Below are positions 1 to 10,441 of a DNA stretch of 64,000 nt, in pieces (the stretch's first letter is position 1; each line of letters begins with the position of its first letter). Both the position numbers and the translations under genes were made by a program. Source of the stretch: Tolypocladium sp. Sup5 PDA-1 (Eukaryota; Ascomycota; Sordariomycetes; Hypocreales; Ophiocordycipitaceae). The DNA is taken from the NCBI GenBank assembly GCA_000750105.3, contig JPHH03000029.1, positions 186,001-250,000 of the forward strand. The letters are read 5' to 3'. The notes under the pieces were generated by a model. That model was not told the origin of the DNA. It made no database searches and saw only the letters and a list, made by a program, of their open reading frames with translations.

Positions 1-103
1 ACCCAGCACAGAGGACTGCCGACTACATACAAACACCAAACCACCACAGTCCACCACCACTGCGACTTACTCGAGTCGCCGTGGTGACCCACAGTCGTCT
101 GAT

Positions 104-1289
104 ATGGCCATGAACAACAAGAATTGGAACGATCGCGCAGATAAGGACCTGTTCTTTACCATTTTGTCCGTCAAAAACATTGGCGTCATCAGTGGCGCGG
201 AATGGACCACCATTGGCAACCACATGCGAACCATGGGCTACGGCTTCACCAATGAGGGCTGTCGGTAGGTGTCTTTCTCATGCATCTCATCCATCACACG
301 AGTTTAACCTTGCCCAATTGTACGTGGATGATATCTTCATGGCCAAAGACCTCTTGGCTGTGTTCAGTCTGGAGTCTTGACCATCATGTACATCGAGTCC
401 CTTGATATGAAGCAACAACTACTCTTACATTCATAATGTCAACTGCTTCATGATATTCTCTGACTCAAAGACTGACAACCTCCCCTCACAGGCAACACTT
501 CCAGGGCCTTAGAAGGGCCCAGAACAAAGCCGACGCAAACGGGGCTGCTACGGAGAGCGCCAGGCGCGTCGATCCAACAATGAATCCCATCACGAGAAGA
601 CCCGGCCCCGGTCGAGGCCGGCCGAGGAAGCAGCAGGACCAGGATTCCACTGGGCAGCCCAGCCCAGGAGCCGGTCCCGTCTCCGCCCATGCTCCTGGAC
701 AGGTTCCTGGCGCAGTAACGGGACCATTCCCTGGTGCTGTGCCAGGACAGTTCTTTGGAACCATGCCTGGACAAGCTCATGGTGCCTTACCAATCGGGGC
801 TCCCGGCCAACATCAGCAATCTCAACCGCCTCATCAGTCTCCTGAGGCACCCACAGAGGGCCATGTCGTATCACCAGAGCATGCTTCAGTGGCGCCCAAC
901 GATCCATCGACACCGGCAATCGTAACGTCTGCTGTCCGGCCCGAACCGGACTCCACAGATCCTGAACATGTAGACGAAGGCGACGTTGACGCCGATGGCG
1001 CCGAGAGCGCTGGTCAGTTGGAGCCAACTGAACAAACCGAGCAGGATGAAGATGACGATCATCCTGCCAAGCGCCAGAAGATGGATTCGCATGAGCTAGA
1101 GCCCGAACCCGAACCCGAACCCGATCACGAGCACGATCCGGCTCTCGACGACGAAGCAGTTCTGGCTCTTGCTGCTCATAACGGGTCTGGCGGTGCCGAC
1201 CAGTACGGCTCAGGGTACGTTTGGCAAACGATGGAATTGACTTCCAGGGGCTAACGTCGCGCAGCTTCGACAACTACGGTGAGGCCTAG
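104..1289 (+). CDS. Myb/SANT-like small DNA-binding protein, array copy 1
   Basis: Exons 104-264, 492-1214 and 1265-1289 give 302 aa. Residues about 8-65 form a compact helical module: W and DL near the start, EW in the middle, then GYGF before the splice and QHFQGLRR after it. This matches the fungal Myb/SANT-like pattern W...DLL.A...W..V...GY.F...A..QH..KLR. The rest is Pro/Gln/Gly-rich, then acidic, with a basic PAKRQK patch near residue 200 that could be a nuclear signal and a Glu-Pro repeat. Intron 1 is phase 2 and sits directly before the QH codons, exactly as in the other complete array members. The last intron (1215-1264) replaces a read-through tail with GFDNYGEA and stop. A chromatin or transcription role is inferred from the fold only; no target is known. 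Confidence 0.72.
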
Positions 1290-1820
1290 CATCCCGTCAC
1301 CCGGTAGCGACCAGTGTGTTCATCTTCTGGCCATTTACTCCCGCTCTTCGTATGAACTGCGGCGATGTGAAATTGTTTTTATAAAAGGCAGGCGCAGTGT
1401 CTTTCAGCGTTCTATGGACGGTTCTGCACAATGGCGGAATGTGTTCTCGGATTATTGATATTGTTCTGGAGTTTGAAGAATTTGGGACGGAAGGTGTAGC
1501 CTTGCAACGTTGGCCGGCGGACCAGCTTGGGAGCGGGTGTCAAACCCGCGCATGTACCTATTAGGGCTGTAACAACAACTGGCAACTATATTAGTCCTGG
1601 AAGGGGAAAATGGTAGCGTTTAACAGGTGCTGTTCACCTGACCGGCAACCACAACAACCTGCCCTCTATCTGTTCAACCACAACAGCCCGCTCCCTACCT
1701 GTTCAACAACCTGCAACACAACCCAACCGTCAACTCAACACAGCCATTCCTTAGCTCCTACGCGCCCACGAGCATCACAAACAAACACTAAACCTCGCCA
1801 ACGCATCATCACCAGCCAAG
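1290..1820. other. Intergenic region between array copies 1 and 2
   Basis: No gene is seen. The part before 1821 is rich in CAACA and CCT and looks like the promoter and 5' leader of the next unit. Confidence 0.5.
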
Positions 1821-1990
1821 ATGCCTCCCAAGGGACCGACTATCTGGGAGAATGCCGTCTTCCTCAACAACCTCGTGGTGAACCTCTACGAGGCTGCCAA
1901 TCAGGCTGGTGGCCTTGGCCCAGCTGTCAAGGAGGCCGTCGTAGAGAGCCTTCACCAGCAAGAGCATGACATTTCGTGGGAGGCTATTCG
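1821..1990 (+). CDS. Myb/SANT-like lone first exon, array copy 2 (truncated copy or alternative first exon)
   Basis: An ATG opens 56 codons plus two bases, ending at an Arg codon followed by a GTAAGC donor at 1991. This is the same phase and place as the first-exon end of the complete array genes. W and helix-like spacing are recognisable, but the GY.F segment is replaced by EHDISWEAIR, so this is the most diverged member. No exon with the QH..KLR half follows before the next ATG at 2319; the frame simply runs on into unrelated residues. Either this copy lost its second exon, or the exon splices downstream to the acceptor at 2970/2971, which is phase-compatible. The sequence alone cannot separate the two. 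Confidence 0.45.
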
Positions 1991-2318
1991 GTAAGCGGCG
2001 TGGTTTCTCTTTTCTCTTTTCCAGCTGCGTTGCGTTTGTCTTTTCGATTTGCCTCCGATTCGCGCTACTCTGTGTTTGTTTGGAGCACTCCCAGACCGGT
2101 ACAGCTGTTTACGAGTCAACGCAGCAAGAGACAAACAGATTCGCGTGGTTCTGCGTTGTTGCCCGTGCAACTCCTCTCATTCACCACTCAGCTTGTGCTT
2201 CTCTCTCTTTCAACTCCTCAACCCTCACTCCTCAACTCCTCGTCCTCGAAGCTACACAACTTCAAAACACCACATTCATCAAAGTCTTTTCCTCCATTGG
2301 ACTTGAGCGAACTCAACC

Positions 2319-2476
2319 ATGGCGGGCCCTCGTCAATGCATGAAGTGGGATCCCGTCGTCCACGAGGACATTCTGATGGCGCTGTTCCAGCACGTCACTC
2401 TCACCTCCGAGCACTGGGCCAAGGTCATGTATGAGCTGCGGGCCAAGGGCTATGTGTTTAGCGAAAACGCGCTTCG
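2319..2476 (+). CDS. Myb/SANT-like lone first exon, array copy 3 (truncated copy or alternative first exon)
   Basis: ATG at 2319 follows a pyrimidine-rich leader. The 52 codons plus two bases show a clear family match: KWD near the start, EDILMAL, EHWAKVMYEL, then GYVFSENALR before a GTACAC donor at 2477. A possible remnant of the second exon lies at 2550-2575 (the VVQLR frame after GGCCAG), but it lacks the His and is out of phase with the donor, giving a short unrelated tail and a stop. The exon is phase 2, so it could join in frame to the QH exon at 2971. It is intact as a coding block and is not obviously decayed. Confidence 0.5.
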
Positions 2477-2754
2477 GTACACTCTATTGCCCCTTTTCTG
2501 TTTCCATGTTGTGCTTTTGTGCTTTTATGTTTTTGTGCTTGGCGGCCAGGTGGTCCAGCTGCGAACTGCACCTGTTCCATCTCGCGTCACCCACGGCAAC
2601 CTAGATTTTTTCTTGTCTTCTCTTCCATCTCTCATCCCACCGCCAGTTTGTTTTCTTCACTTTCATCTCCATCTCTGCCTGATCACTCGTTTCCCAAACT
2701 TTCTTTAAACAACTACCACCCACATTTCACACCTAGCCAACGCTGCAAGCCATC

Positions 2755-3349
2755 ATGCCTTCTCGTGGATGGGATGCCACCTCCCATGAGGCCCTCCTTC
2801 TCGCGTTTATTGACGAGATCAAGCCTAACAAGGCTATGATCACGCTCGTCACGGAGCGCATGAAGGAGATGGGATACACCTACTCCTACGATGCCATCAA
2901 GTGCTTTCATCCTTTCATCTCGTGCCATCATACGCTTCGCGTACAGTTGCTAACTTTCTGCTCTTTATAGTCAGCACGTTCAGAAGCTGCGCAAGAACCG
3001 GGACGTGTCGGGTATCAACAAGGCCGCCAGCGGCGCTGCCACCCCTACCAAGACGACCCCGGCGAAGCCGACCAGCGCTCGCAAGCGCAAGACTCCGTCG
3101 AAGAAGAACGCCAAGGAGCTTACCCCCGTCGACGATGACGACGAGGTCAAGAACCTCAAGCGTGAGCTCTCGGATGACGATCTCGAGGTGATCACCCCCT
3201 CGAAGAAAGTGAAGAGCGAAAACGACGAACTCAGGCAAGAATATGTTCCGAAACTGCTGAGGAGGTAGAATCGTTGTTAATATTGTTGTTGCAGGAAGCG
3301 GTGTAAGCAAGCCGACGCAGTTGAAGCTGCCGAAACCAGTGACATCTAA
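2755..3349 (+). CDS. Myb/SANT-like small DNA-binding protein, array copy 4
   Basis: Exons 2755-2900, 2971-3234 and 3295-3349 give 154 aa. The N-terminal module has GWD, EALLLAF, GYTYSYDAI, then QHVQKLRKN immediately after the intron. The tail alternates basic (ARKRKTPSKK) and acidic (DDDDEV, SDDDLEV) stretches, as in small nuclear chromatin proteins. Intron 1 starts GTGCTT and has a CTAAC branch site. For the last intron I infer a GC-AG type (CAG|GCAAGA ... GCAG, 3235-3294), after which the frame reads RKRCKQADAVEAAETSDI and stops. Without that splice the protein ends at 3268. It carries the only complete QH exon near copies 2 and 3. Confidence 0.68.
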
Positions 3350-4587
3350 ATCCCCTCGGTGTCCCGCCCTTTGTGGTTCGCCTGGTGTCGGATACCTACT
3401 TCCAATGTGGATCGGTCGTGGATGGGCTACCATGGTGGCAAGAGACCCTAGCAGGCATGGGAATGGGAATCGAATGGATATGGCATCTAGGGCTTGAGGG
3501 GACATGATGAAGTCATTGGCTTGCAGGCCTTGATGGCGGACTTGCTACTGAGACTCTGAGAGCTTGACTCTGGACACGAGCATTTGCTTTGATGGAAAGA
3601 TTTCGGAATGGAATGGCATTGCGCTCCCCCAACTTATTGCCCGTCCTTCTAATTAGTGACGCCATGTTCTTCCTTGAGTTGCGTATTTTCCATCAAAAGA
3701 CACATTTGCATGCTAACGTCTTCAGCCCGCCTGTCTGCGGCCATTGTGCATGGACACGTCCTATCAACTGTGACAAGAGGAACAATTCAATTCTTTGGAC
3801 TTACATTCTCTTGTCATGCTCAAAAATGCCTCAAGAGGTACAAAATTGATCAGGAGTGAAGTGTAATGTTCTCGGGATCATGTTGTTGCCATGTCTATTC
3901 TAGGCTCTCGTGTTGGCTCCCCGACCACACAAACGGGAATCGTAGCTAGTTGCTTGACTATTACAGCTCCAAGGAAGCAGAGATCATAAACAACCAGGAT
4001 TCTGTTACAGGGCTTACACATAATCCAGTCAGAGTAAGCACCGACATACCTCAGCATTCCAGAGCTGTGGGCATCGGGCAATCAAAGACTCCTCAAGCCA
4101 AGCATCTCCATCTCGCCGCCACGCCCCAGAGTCCTTGAAAGCAAACCAAGAGCACAAAGCCACGCGAGAGCATTCGGCCTGTTCAGAGCGTCAGGTGACT
4201 TGAGCCAGCTCCTCAGGCATTAGCAGTCAGTACTCGCTCTTCTTCTTAAAGTGACCCTCAATTCTTCGAGCGGGTTCCCCTCCTTTCCTCCCACATCGCA
4301 CTCTCGTTCTAGCTGGACTGTCGCATCTACGCGACTACTCCCAGTAACTCTCACTACGGCACTGCCATCGCTCTCATCACTACGCAACTTCTATCTGGTA
4401 TGTATTCTACCTCATGTTTCTGTTATCATTCATCTTTCACATGGCCGTATCTCGCGGAGAGAGTCTCTTCCTGCGCCTGGTTGAGCTTCACTACTCTGCT
4501 CTCGCCCTCTCCACTCCCGGCTCCATCAAGACATGAAACAAAGCTGACATCACTGCTTAGACTCGCACCGCTCTATCATCACCTAAG
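3350..4587. other. Intergenic region between array copies 4 and 5
   Basis: About 1.2 kb without a supportable gene. The last 350 bases (from about 4230) become CT-rich and look like the promoter and leader of copy 5; possible untranslated exons there cannot be excluded. Confidence 0.5.
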
Positions 4588-5234
4588 ATGCCTGCTGGTG
4601 ACAAGAAGTGGGACATGGCGGCTGAACGTGACCTCTCAGTTGCCATCATCTTAGCCAACAACGAAGGCAAGCCCTCGTACAACTGGCCCAAGGTCTATGC
4701 AATCATGGAGAGCATCGGCTACAGCTTCACGAAGGATGCCATCAGGTTGGTGACTGCACTCGCCCCCATTCACACGAGCTTACAACATGAACGCTGACTG
4801 TTTCTTAGCCAGCACTTCACCAAAGTCGTCATGAAGGATTTCAAGGCGCGAAATGGCGATGTTACCAAGACAGGTGGTTCAGCTGCAAGCACGCCCAAGA
4901 AGGGCAACAAGACCCCGACCAAGCGCAAGGTGACGCCTGTCAAATCCTCCAAGTCCTCCAAGTCCTCCAAGTTTGTGGACCTCGAGGACGACGAGGACGA
5001 CGAGGAAGATCTCGTGGGTCCTACTCCCAAGAAGGCCAAGGCCGACTCGGAGGACGAATCACCCACTGTCAAGAAGGAGAGAGCGTATACTCGTAGCCGT
5101 GCTCGCAGGTAAGCCATACAACACTCTATTCTTCCTGCACTCAGGCACCAGTTTGCTAACTGTCCATTTCTAGCCAGACAGTTGGCCAGGACGACGCCAA
5201 ATTTCAGAAGTGGCTTGCCGAGCGAGACTCTTGA
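4588..5234 (+). CDS. Myb/SANT-like small DNA-binding protein, array copy 5
   Basis: Exons 4588-4745, 4809-5108 and 5174-5234 give 172 aa. The module reads KKWD, RDLSVAII, NWPKVYAIM, GYSFTKDAI, then QHFTKVVMK after the phase-2 intron. The tail has repeated KSS tripeptides, a long acidic run (DLEDDEDDEEDL) and Lys-rich stretches, the same basic/acidic design as copy 4. The last exon adds QTVGQDDAKFQKWLAERDS. Both introns are phase 2, so the exon plan is shared with copy 4. The function is unknown beyond likely nuclear nucleic-acid binding. Confidence 0.72.
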
Positions 5235-5693
5235 GCACTCGCTCAGTTGCAACCAAGCTATGCAGGGAATGTGGTTTCGGATTCATGCCTGGACAACAAC
5301 CATCATGTGGGTTTTCGGGGTTTCAGGAGGCGCCGGATGTTTAGATGGCTTAGCTTTAGGTGTTTGAAGGTTCCTTCGCTACGCACATATCGGAGGTTGC
5401 TTGTAGCACCTCATCGCCATAGGCAAATGGAATCCAGGTGTGCCAGCGGTGGTGTCCATGCACACCTTTTTAGTATTTCTCGAACGTTCTGTCCCTTTGT
5501 CTTGTGACGAAGCACCATATTCGTGACGGCATAAGCAAGCATTCGTCATTATGGCCTTGGTGACCTTGTCGTTCTTCACGACGCTACTAAGCTACCGACG
5601 GAAATGTGCCTGGTGTTTGCCAATTCGTCATAATCTCAAGTGCAAGATCCCTCACCTGACCCCAAACGCCTTGCAAGCATTCACACATGGCCA
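5235..5693. other. Convergent intergenic region
   Basis: 3' regions of array copy 5 (plus) and UFD1 (minus). No gene or clear repeat is seen. Confidence 0.5.
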
Positions 5694-6947
5694 TCATTTC
5701 GGCCGGCGGCCGTCGAGGCGATGGCCCTCACCTGGCCCCTTCTTGTCCGGCACCTTCGACTTCTCATCTCCTTCGCCCTTCCTCTTCACAGTGCCACGAA
5801 GGCTCTGACCCTGGCCGGCAAAGTGAGGTCTCTCTGCGGTCTCTTTCTCCTGCTTCTTCTCCTCGTCAGTCTTCACCGGCTTCAGCTCGTACCCGAAGAA
5901 CAGCTTGTTCGGCGGCAACCGGAGCGCTGCCGGGGCTCCTGTGCGCCGTTTAGGCAGGGCTGTGGGATCGACTGGTACAGGCGTGGCTGGCTTTGGTGTC
6001 GGGTTCTTGCTGCCTTTCTTCGTGAGACGTTGTCCCTCGCCAAAGAAGTTGGTTGGAGTACTCGTCACAGACGGGGCGATGGCGTTGTAGTTGATGGATT
6101 GGGCCATGGTCCCCTGGTTGTGCAAGACTCCTCCGGTAGGGAGACCGCCGCGGGTGCTGCGTGGCGTGCTCGTGCCGCTCTTCTTCTCCGGCTCAACGTA
6201 GCCAACGGGAGCGGCAAACTCAACAGACACATCGGTCTCAATCATGCTGACGCCCATCTTGTCGGTCTCTGGCTTGACGTCCAGGACAGCCACGTCGTAG
6301 ACCTCGTCGTTGTACTCGAAGTTGAACACGTCGCCTTTCGTGAGAGTCGCAAAATTCCTAAAAGCTCTCTCGAGAACGGCTTTGGGGTCACTGATTTCGA
6401 GGAAGTTGACAGACTGGGGTTGCAGCTTGACCATCTTGGCGAGCTCGAGCGAGGTTGTTCGAATCTGAATCATGTCGCCCACTTCCATGCCCAACGTCAC
6501 CATCATCTGCAGCGAGTTAGATGCCAGGACGAATCAAGAGGCAAACGGGGTATCACGAACCCACTGCGGAATGTATGCTCGTCCTTCTTCGGCGATGAAC
6601 TCGAGCACACCGGCATGGGAATGCCTGCCCTTTTCGCCGTTGATCATCTCCATCAAAAGCGGCCACTGCACGTGAAGCTTGGAGACCTTGTCGAGAGCCG
6701 AGGGCGGGAGGATGATTTTGGAGCCGTAGTTGAGCTCTGGCCGCTCGGAGCCTGGCGCCATGATGACAGGGTAGCATCTGTAGTACTCATCGAAACGCTG
6801 AATGAACGGCCGTCGGGTCTGGCGTGCCATGTTGTACAGGTGCTCTGGGTTGCCCGGGTCGTAGCCGCCTCCGAAGCTGGAATACTAGATGAAGTTGTTA
6901 GACATGCGTAGGTGAGCCCAAGCGAGGGGTGCTTGGTGACAAACCAT
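5694..6947 (-). CDS. ufd1: Ubiquitin fusion degradation protein 1 (Cdc48 cofactor)
   Basis: Minus-strand exons 6945-6947, 6561-6884 and 5694-6506 give 379 aa. With Npl4 this protein recruits Cdc48/p97 to ubiquitylated substrates for ERAD and other extraction reactions. The N-terminal UT3 double-psi barrel (about residues 20-195) is clear: FDEYYRCYPV, KIILPPSALD, GVLEFIAEEG, YIPQW then MMVTLGMEVGD, and VNFLEI. The second half is the usual low-complexity Cdc48/Npl4-binding region, with FFGEGQRL and FAGQGQSLRG resembling SHP boxes. The start codon is followed at once by an intron (ATG|GTTTGT ... CTAAC ... CTAG), so exon 1 encodes only Met; without it an in-frame TAG blocks the N-terminus. Length fits fungal Ufd1. 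Confidence 0.92.
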
Positions 6948-7425
6948 CTTGGCAGCTTGTCCTGGGTGTTGTCGCCTTTGTCGGTCAAGAGCCGGGCTAT
7001 GGCAGACTGCGAGGATTCCAAGAGTCTAGAGTGTGGCGGGGTCGCCTCGAGTGTAGAAGCTTGCTTGGAATGCGTGCGATCAGCAACACGCGCTCATACA
7101 GTGGTGGGAGTGTTGCGAGTGTCGCGTTGCCTGGGCGTTGATGCAGATGAAGCTCCGAAGATGCGGATGGACCTGTGGGGGTCTGGTGGCATAAGGCAGA
7201 GAGGCAGCTCTGGGAATGACGCAGACGCAGGTCCCGCCAGCTGTGGCTTGCCTCCGGCTCCGTTAATGATCCGCTAGCCAGTCAGCGTCTACTGACGGCA
7301 CCAAGCTTCGAGGTGGCAGCAGCATTTTATGCCATCACCATCACCCTATTTACAGTTTTGCATTCACAACAAAACTAGGTCTCTTCCTTTTACAGGATAC
7401 CACGGTTCTGCCAATCCTAATCAGA
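6948..7425. promoter_or_regulatory. Divergent promoter region between UFD1 and LIN1-like gene
   Basis: 478 bases separate the two start codons on opposite strands, so both promoters must lie here. No TATA box or strong repeat stands out. Confidence 0.55.
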
Positions 7426-8853
7426 ATGGCATCGCGACACTCGGCCGCGCGGCCGAAGCGAGCCGGCGAGAACTTCGCGCGCACGCATCACCACGACAAG
7501 GACGACGACGACGACGAGACTGACACCAAGCGAGTCAAGTTTGACGTGCGCAACCCATCGACCCTCGCCCCGGACACGCGTGAAGACGATGCGGTCCTTG
7601 ATGCCGACGTGATAGGCGGCAGCAGTGCCACAAAGCGTGGCGCTGTAAACCTCGATGGCTACGACAGCGATTCGGATAATGAGACCTTCAACGCAAGAGC
7701 AGCGAGTCGCAAGAAGGGCGATGTGAATATTCTGGAGCAACTGGATAATTACAATGCAAGAGGCAGCGACACCGACGGCAAAGATTCCAAAACAAACGCC
7801 GAAGACGACGACGGCGACGACGACGACATGTTTGCCCCTGCCGGCGACGAGAAAGCCAAAGAAGAGGCAGACCCCGGCGGCTTTGACAAATCAGGGCGAA
7901 AGAAAAAGGAAGTGAGCTTCCTCGACGCTTCACAGATTCGCGGCCAAGTAGAGGAGAGCAAAAGTGGCGGGCATGTCAGGTTGGATGAGCGGGAGAGCAG
8001 CGACGACGAAGCCGACGTCGAGCTTGCGATCCAAGAGGAGGGATTGGACCAAGAAATTGGTGCTGGCGGCCTGAAGCGGAATGCGCCGAAGCTAGAAGCG
8101 TTCAACCTCAAGGCTGAGATGGACGACGGACAGTTCGACCAGGAAGGAAACTACGTGCGCAAAGCCGGAGACGCCGACGCGGTTCACGACAACTGGCTGC
8201 AAGGGCTCAGCAAGAAGGAGATGAGAAAAGCGGCGGAGGCGCACGAAAAACGCGAAGCTGAAGCTCGGAAGCAGCGCATCCAGGAAGACGGCGTCTTGGT
8301 ATCAGACCTGCTCAAGACGTTGATACTACAGCTAGAGAAGGCCGAAACCCCTTTGGAGGCTTTGGCACGGCTGGGGAGAAATCAGACCAAGCCCAAGAAG
8401 ATACCGAAATGGAAGCTCAAGAAGCTCAACAAGGGCGCCGAAGGCATGGACGTGGACGCAGACGCCGCCGAGGATCCGGAGCAGGCCCGAATCAAGCAAT
8501 CGATCAATGCCATCACAGATGCAGCCGACAAGCTACTCAGCCGCGACTACGAGGAGGTTTACGACCAGGAGAGAGAGGGGCTGGTGCGGGAGTATCGGCG
8601 CGAGACCGGTGAGGATTGGGTCGAGCCTGAGTCACAAGCTGACAAGGAGGGCGGCGACGAGACGTCCGGGGATACCAAGATGTGGGAGTTTCGATGGACG
8701 GACGGGCGCGATGGCGGAGACGGAGCCACGCAGGGCCCTTTTGACGGTGCGGCGATGAAGGCGTGGCAGGACGCTGGGTACTTTGGACAGGGCGTCGAGT
8801 TCCGCCCTGCGGATGACGGTGGCGACTGGAGTCAGACGGCGACTTTTGCGTGA
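7426..8853 (+). CDS. lin1: LIN1/CD2BP2-type GYF-domain protein (U5 snRNP associated)
   Basis: Intronless, 475 aa. The C-terminal 60 residues form a GYF domain: MWEFRW, then GPFDGAAMKAWQDAGYFGQGVEFRP, which carries the family hallmark GPF...M..W...GYF. The N-terminal two thirds is charged, with the KKKEVSFLDASQIRGQVE and NILEQLDNY segments typical of Lin1/Snu40/CD2BP2. These proteins bind proline-rich ligands and associate with the U5 snRNP before tri-snRNP assembly; yeast Lin1 also links to chromatin. A nuclear location is likely. ATG 7426 is the first in frame and is preceded by a short leader from the promoter shared with UFD1. Confidence 0.9.
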   Translation: MASRHSAARPKRAGENFARTHHHDKDDDDDETDTKRVKFDVRNPSTLAPDTREDDAVLDADVIGGSSATKRGAVNLDGYDSDSDNETFNARAASRKKGDVNILEQLDNYNARGSDTDGKDSKTNAEDDDGDDDDMFAPAGDEKAKEEADPGGFDKSGRKKKEVSFLDASQIRGQVEESKSGGHVRLDERESSDDEADVELAIQEEGLDQEIGAGGLKRNAPKLEAFNLKAEMDDGQFDQEGNYVRKAGDADAVHDNWLQGLSKKEMRKAAEAHEKREAEARKQRIQEDGVLVSDLLKTLILQLEKAETPLEALARLGRNQTKPKKIPKWKLKKLNKGAEGMDVDADAAEDPEQARIKQSINAITDAADKLLSRDYEEVYDQEREGLVREYRRETGEDWVEPESQADKEGGDETSGDTKMWEFRWTDGRDGGDGATQGPFDGAAMKAWQDAGYFGQGVEFRPADDGGDWSQTATFA

Positions 8854-10205
8854 TTTGCGCCGCTGCGATACGAGAGCGAGGGAGGAGCCAGAAGGAAGCT
8901 TTGATTCCACAGACGGCGATGCCATCGGGGCGGCCGATTGGCATTATACGTTCGGCTGACAGGTCTGAAGATGCACGCACGATGTTGGAAGCAGAGAAGG
9001 CGTCTGGGTTGGCACATGCCCTTGTGGGTACTAACACGGCTGGGCGAGCAAAGGGCCCAGCCGTGCTTTTACGTTTTCGACGCGTGCCACGGAAACGACC
9101 GACGATGATGAAGGATGCCGTCGGCCAAACAAGGCAAGGAGACACGAGAAGTGATTCCTGGTGTTCCCGACTGTGGACGGGAGGACGCGGCTGCGGGCGG
9201 CTCTGGGGCCAAACGGAGCCGTGAAGCTCCGGACGCAGCCACGATTCGCGTGCGATGCACCCGAGCCGTTGCCGTGCCGCGGACGATGGGCCGATGGACC
9301 TTGTTTTGTGTACTTGCAGTCCACACCATACGGTATGTACATAGTCCGTACAGCACCTGCAGATGAGGCCATCGCGAGCGCGAGAGAACAAGAGACGCCA
9401 AACTCAGCACGGCGGGTGCGCTGCCAGTTGCCATGTTGACTCAGCCAAGTCGGCCAGCCCGCCAGCCCGCCAGCCCGCCGCGAACGGAGGCTTTGTTGAG
9501 TGATTTATCATTGCCATTACGCTTTCTCTCACTGGGCGCCCTGCTCCCAAGCTGGCTGGCCATATCTCTGATAAGCAGCACAAGCTGCCCCTTGCCATAA
9601 TACCCTGTGTCTGTAGCACTGGTACTACCGCGGCGGTACTTGGGCCCAGGGCGGCGAGAACCGGGAAACTCGGGTATCTGGCATGTGTTCGTGGGCGACA
9701 CCGAGAGGCCGTGAGGCCCCCCGCCAGTTCCGTAAAAAGACGCATTGGGCTGGGGTGGAGCTCGAGAACATTCGTTGTGCTGGAGCTGCCGATGGGGTTG
9801 TCGTTAGCGGGACAACCTTGTTGGAGTGGTGAGATCACCCGCTGTGGCTTCAACCACTGGGAGCTGCTGGCAGCGGCGTGCCACGAGAGAGCGAGCTGTT
9901 TGGTTTGGAGCGGCATCGCACACTTGCTGCTCGCTTGGTCAAGGAAGGCAGGGTCGCCCTGCTGCTGCCGGCCCCAAAAATACCCCAATGCAATATGTGC
10001 CTCATCCGATGCCGCCTTGGTGTTTTAGGTGCTGATGTGCCGTCCATGCTCGGAGCAGGTCATAGGTAGGTAAGGTACGAAGTACGTAGCCTTGTTGGTG
10101 CTACTACGTAAGGGAGTCGCAATAATGTCCATCCGTCGCGCCTCCCCTCCTCGGAGCTGCCAGTGGCCACCCACGCCTCCATGCTACGGAGTAGGAGGTA
10201 CATAC

Positions 10206-10275
10206 ATATTTTTCCCTGTCCCTCCCCTCCCCTCCATCCTTTCTCTTCCCTTTCCTCCTCCTCATACCACTCCCT
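10206..10275 (+). promoter_or_regulatory. Pyrimidine-rich (CT-box) core promoter tract of GAPDH
   Basis: About 70 bases of almost unbroken C and T lie 165-235 bases before the start codon. Such tracts set the transcription start of strongly expressed fungal glycolytic genes, including gpd promoters. The functional assignment is by analogy. Confidence 0.65.
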
Positions 10276-10315
10276 CACGAGAACCTCGTCCTCGCTATCC
10301 AATCCCAACTTTCCG

Positions 10316-10433
10316 GTACGTTCGCGACGCAGCTTTCACCCGTCCTGGGCGAGAGCTTCTCTTGCCCCGCCGGCTGTGAAGCTTGCTTGCTCTCTGCCTG
10401 CCTGGCGCGAAGCTCCCCCGCTAACGTCGGCAG
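10316..10433 (+). other. Probable 5'-UTR intron of the GAPDH gene
   Basis: GTACGT donor at 10316, CTAAC branch-like site at 10421-10425 and CAG acceptor ending at 10433, eight bases before the ATG. Leader introns are known in other filamentous-fungal gpd genes; this one is inferred from signals only. Confidence 0.5.
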
Positions 10434-10441
10434 CATACAAA

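Larger units (their letters stand above)
8854..10441. promoter_or_regulatory. Upstream region of the GAPDH gene
   Basis: 1.6 kb without a convincing gene. It holds a short GCCAGCCC tandem repeat (9453-9480) and several TACGGAGTA/GTACGAAGTAC-type palindromic motifs (about 9326-9353, 10071-10090, 10184-10204), then the GAPDH core promoter. A 194-codon minus ORF at 9404-9988 has no family resemblance and is not called. Confidence 0.6.

Noticed and set aside
1821..3349. Array copies 2, 3 and 4 as consecutive exons of one gene
   Set aside because: The phase-2 donors of copies 2 and 3 cannot be joined in frame to the segments containing the next ATG; no suitable acceptor lies just before those ATGs. 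Only joining to the 2971 exon works.
5640..6911. 423-codon plus-strand ORF opposite UFD1
   Set aside because: Shadow of the UFD1 exons, which have clear family motifs on the other strand.
9404..9988. 194-codon minus-strand ORF upstream of GAPDH
   Set aside because: No recognisable motif; it contains a tandem repeat and lies in a promoter region.
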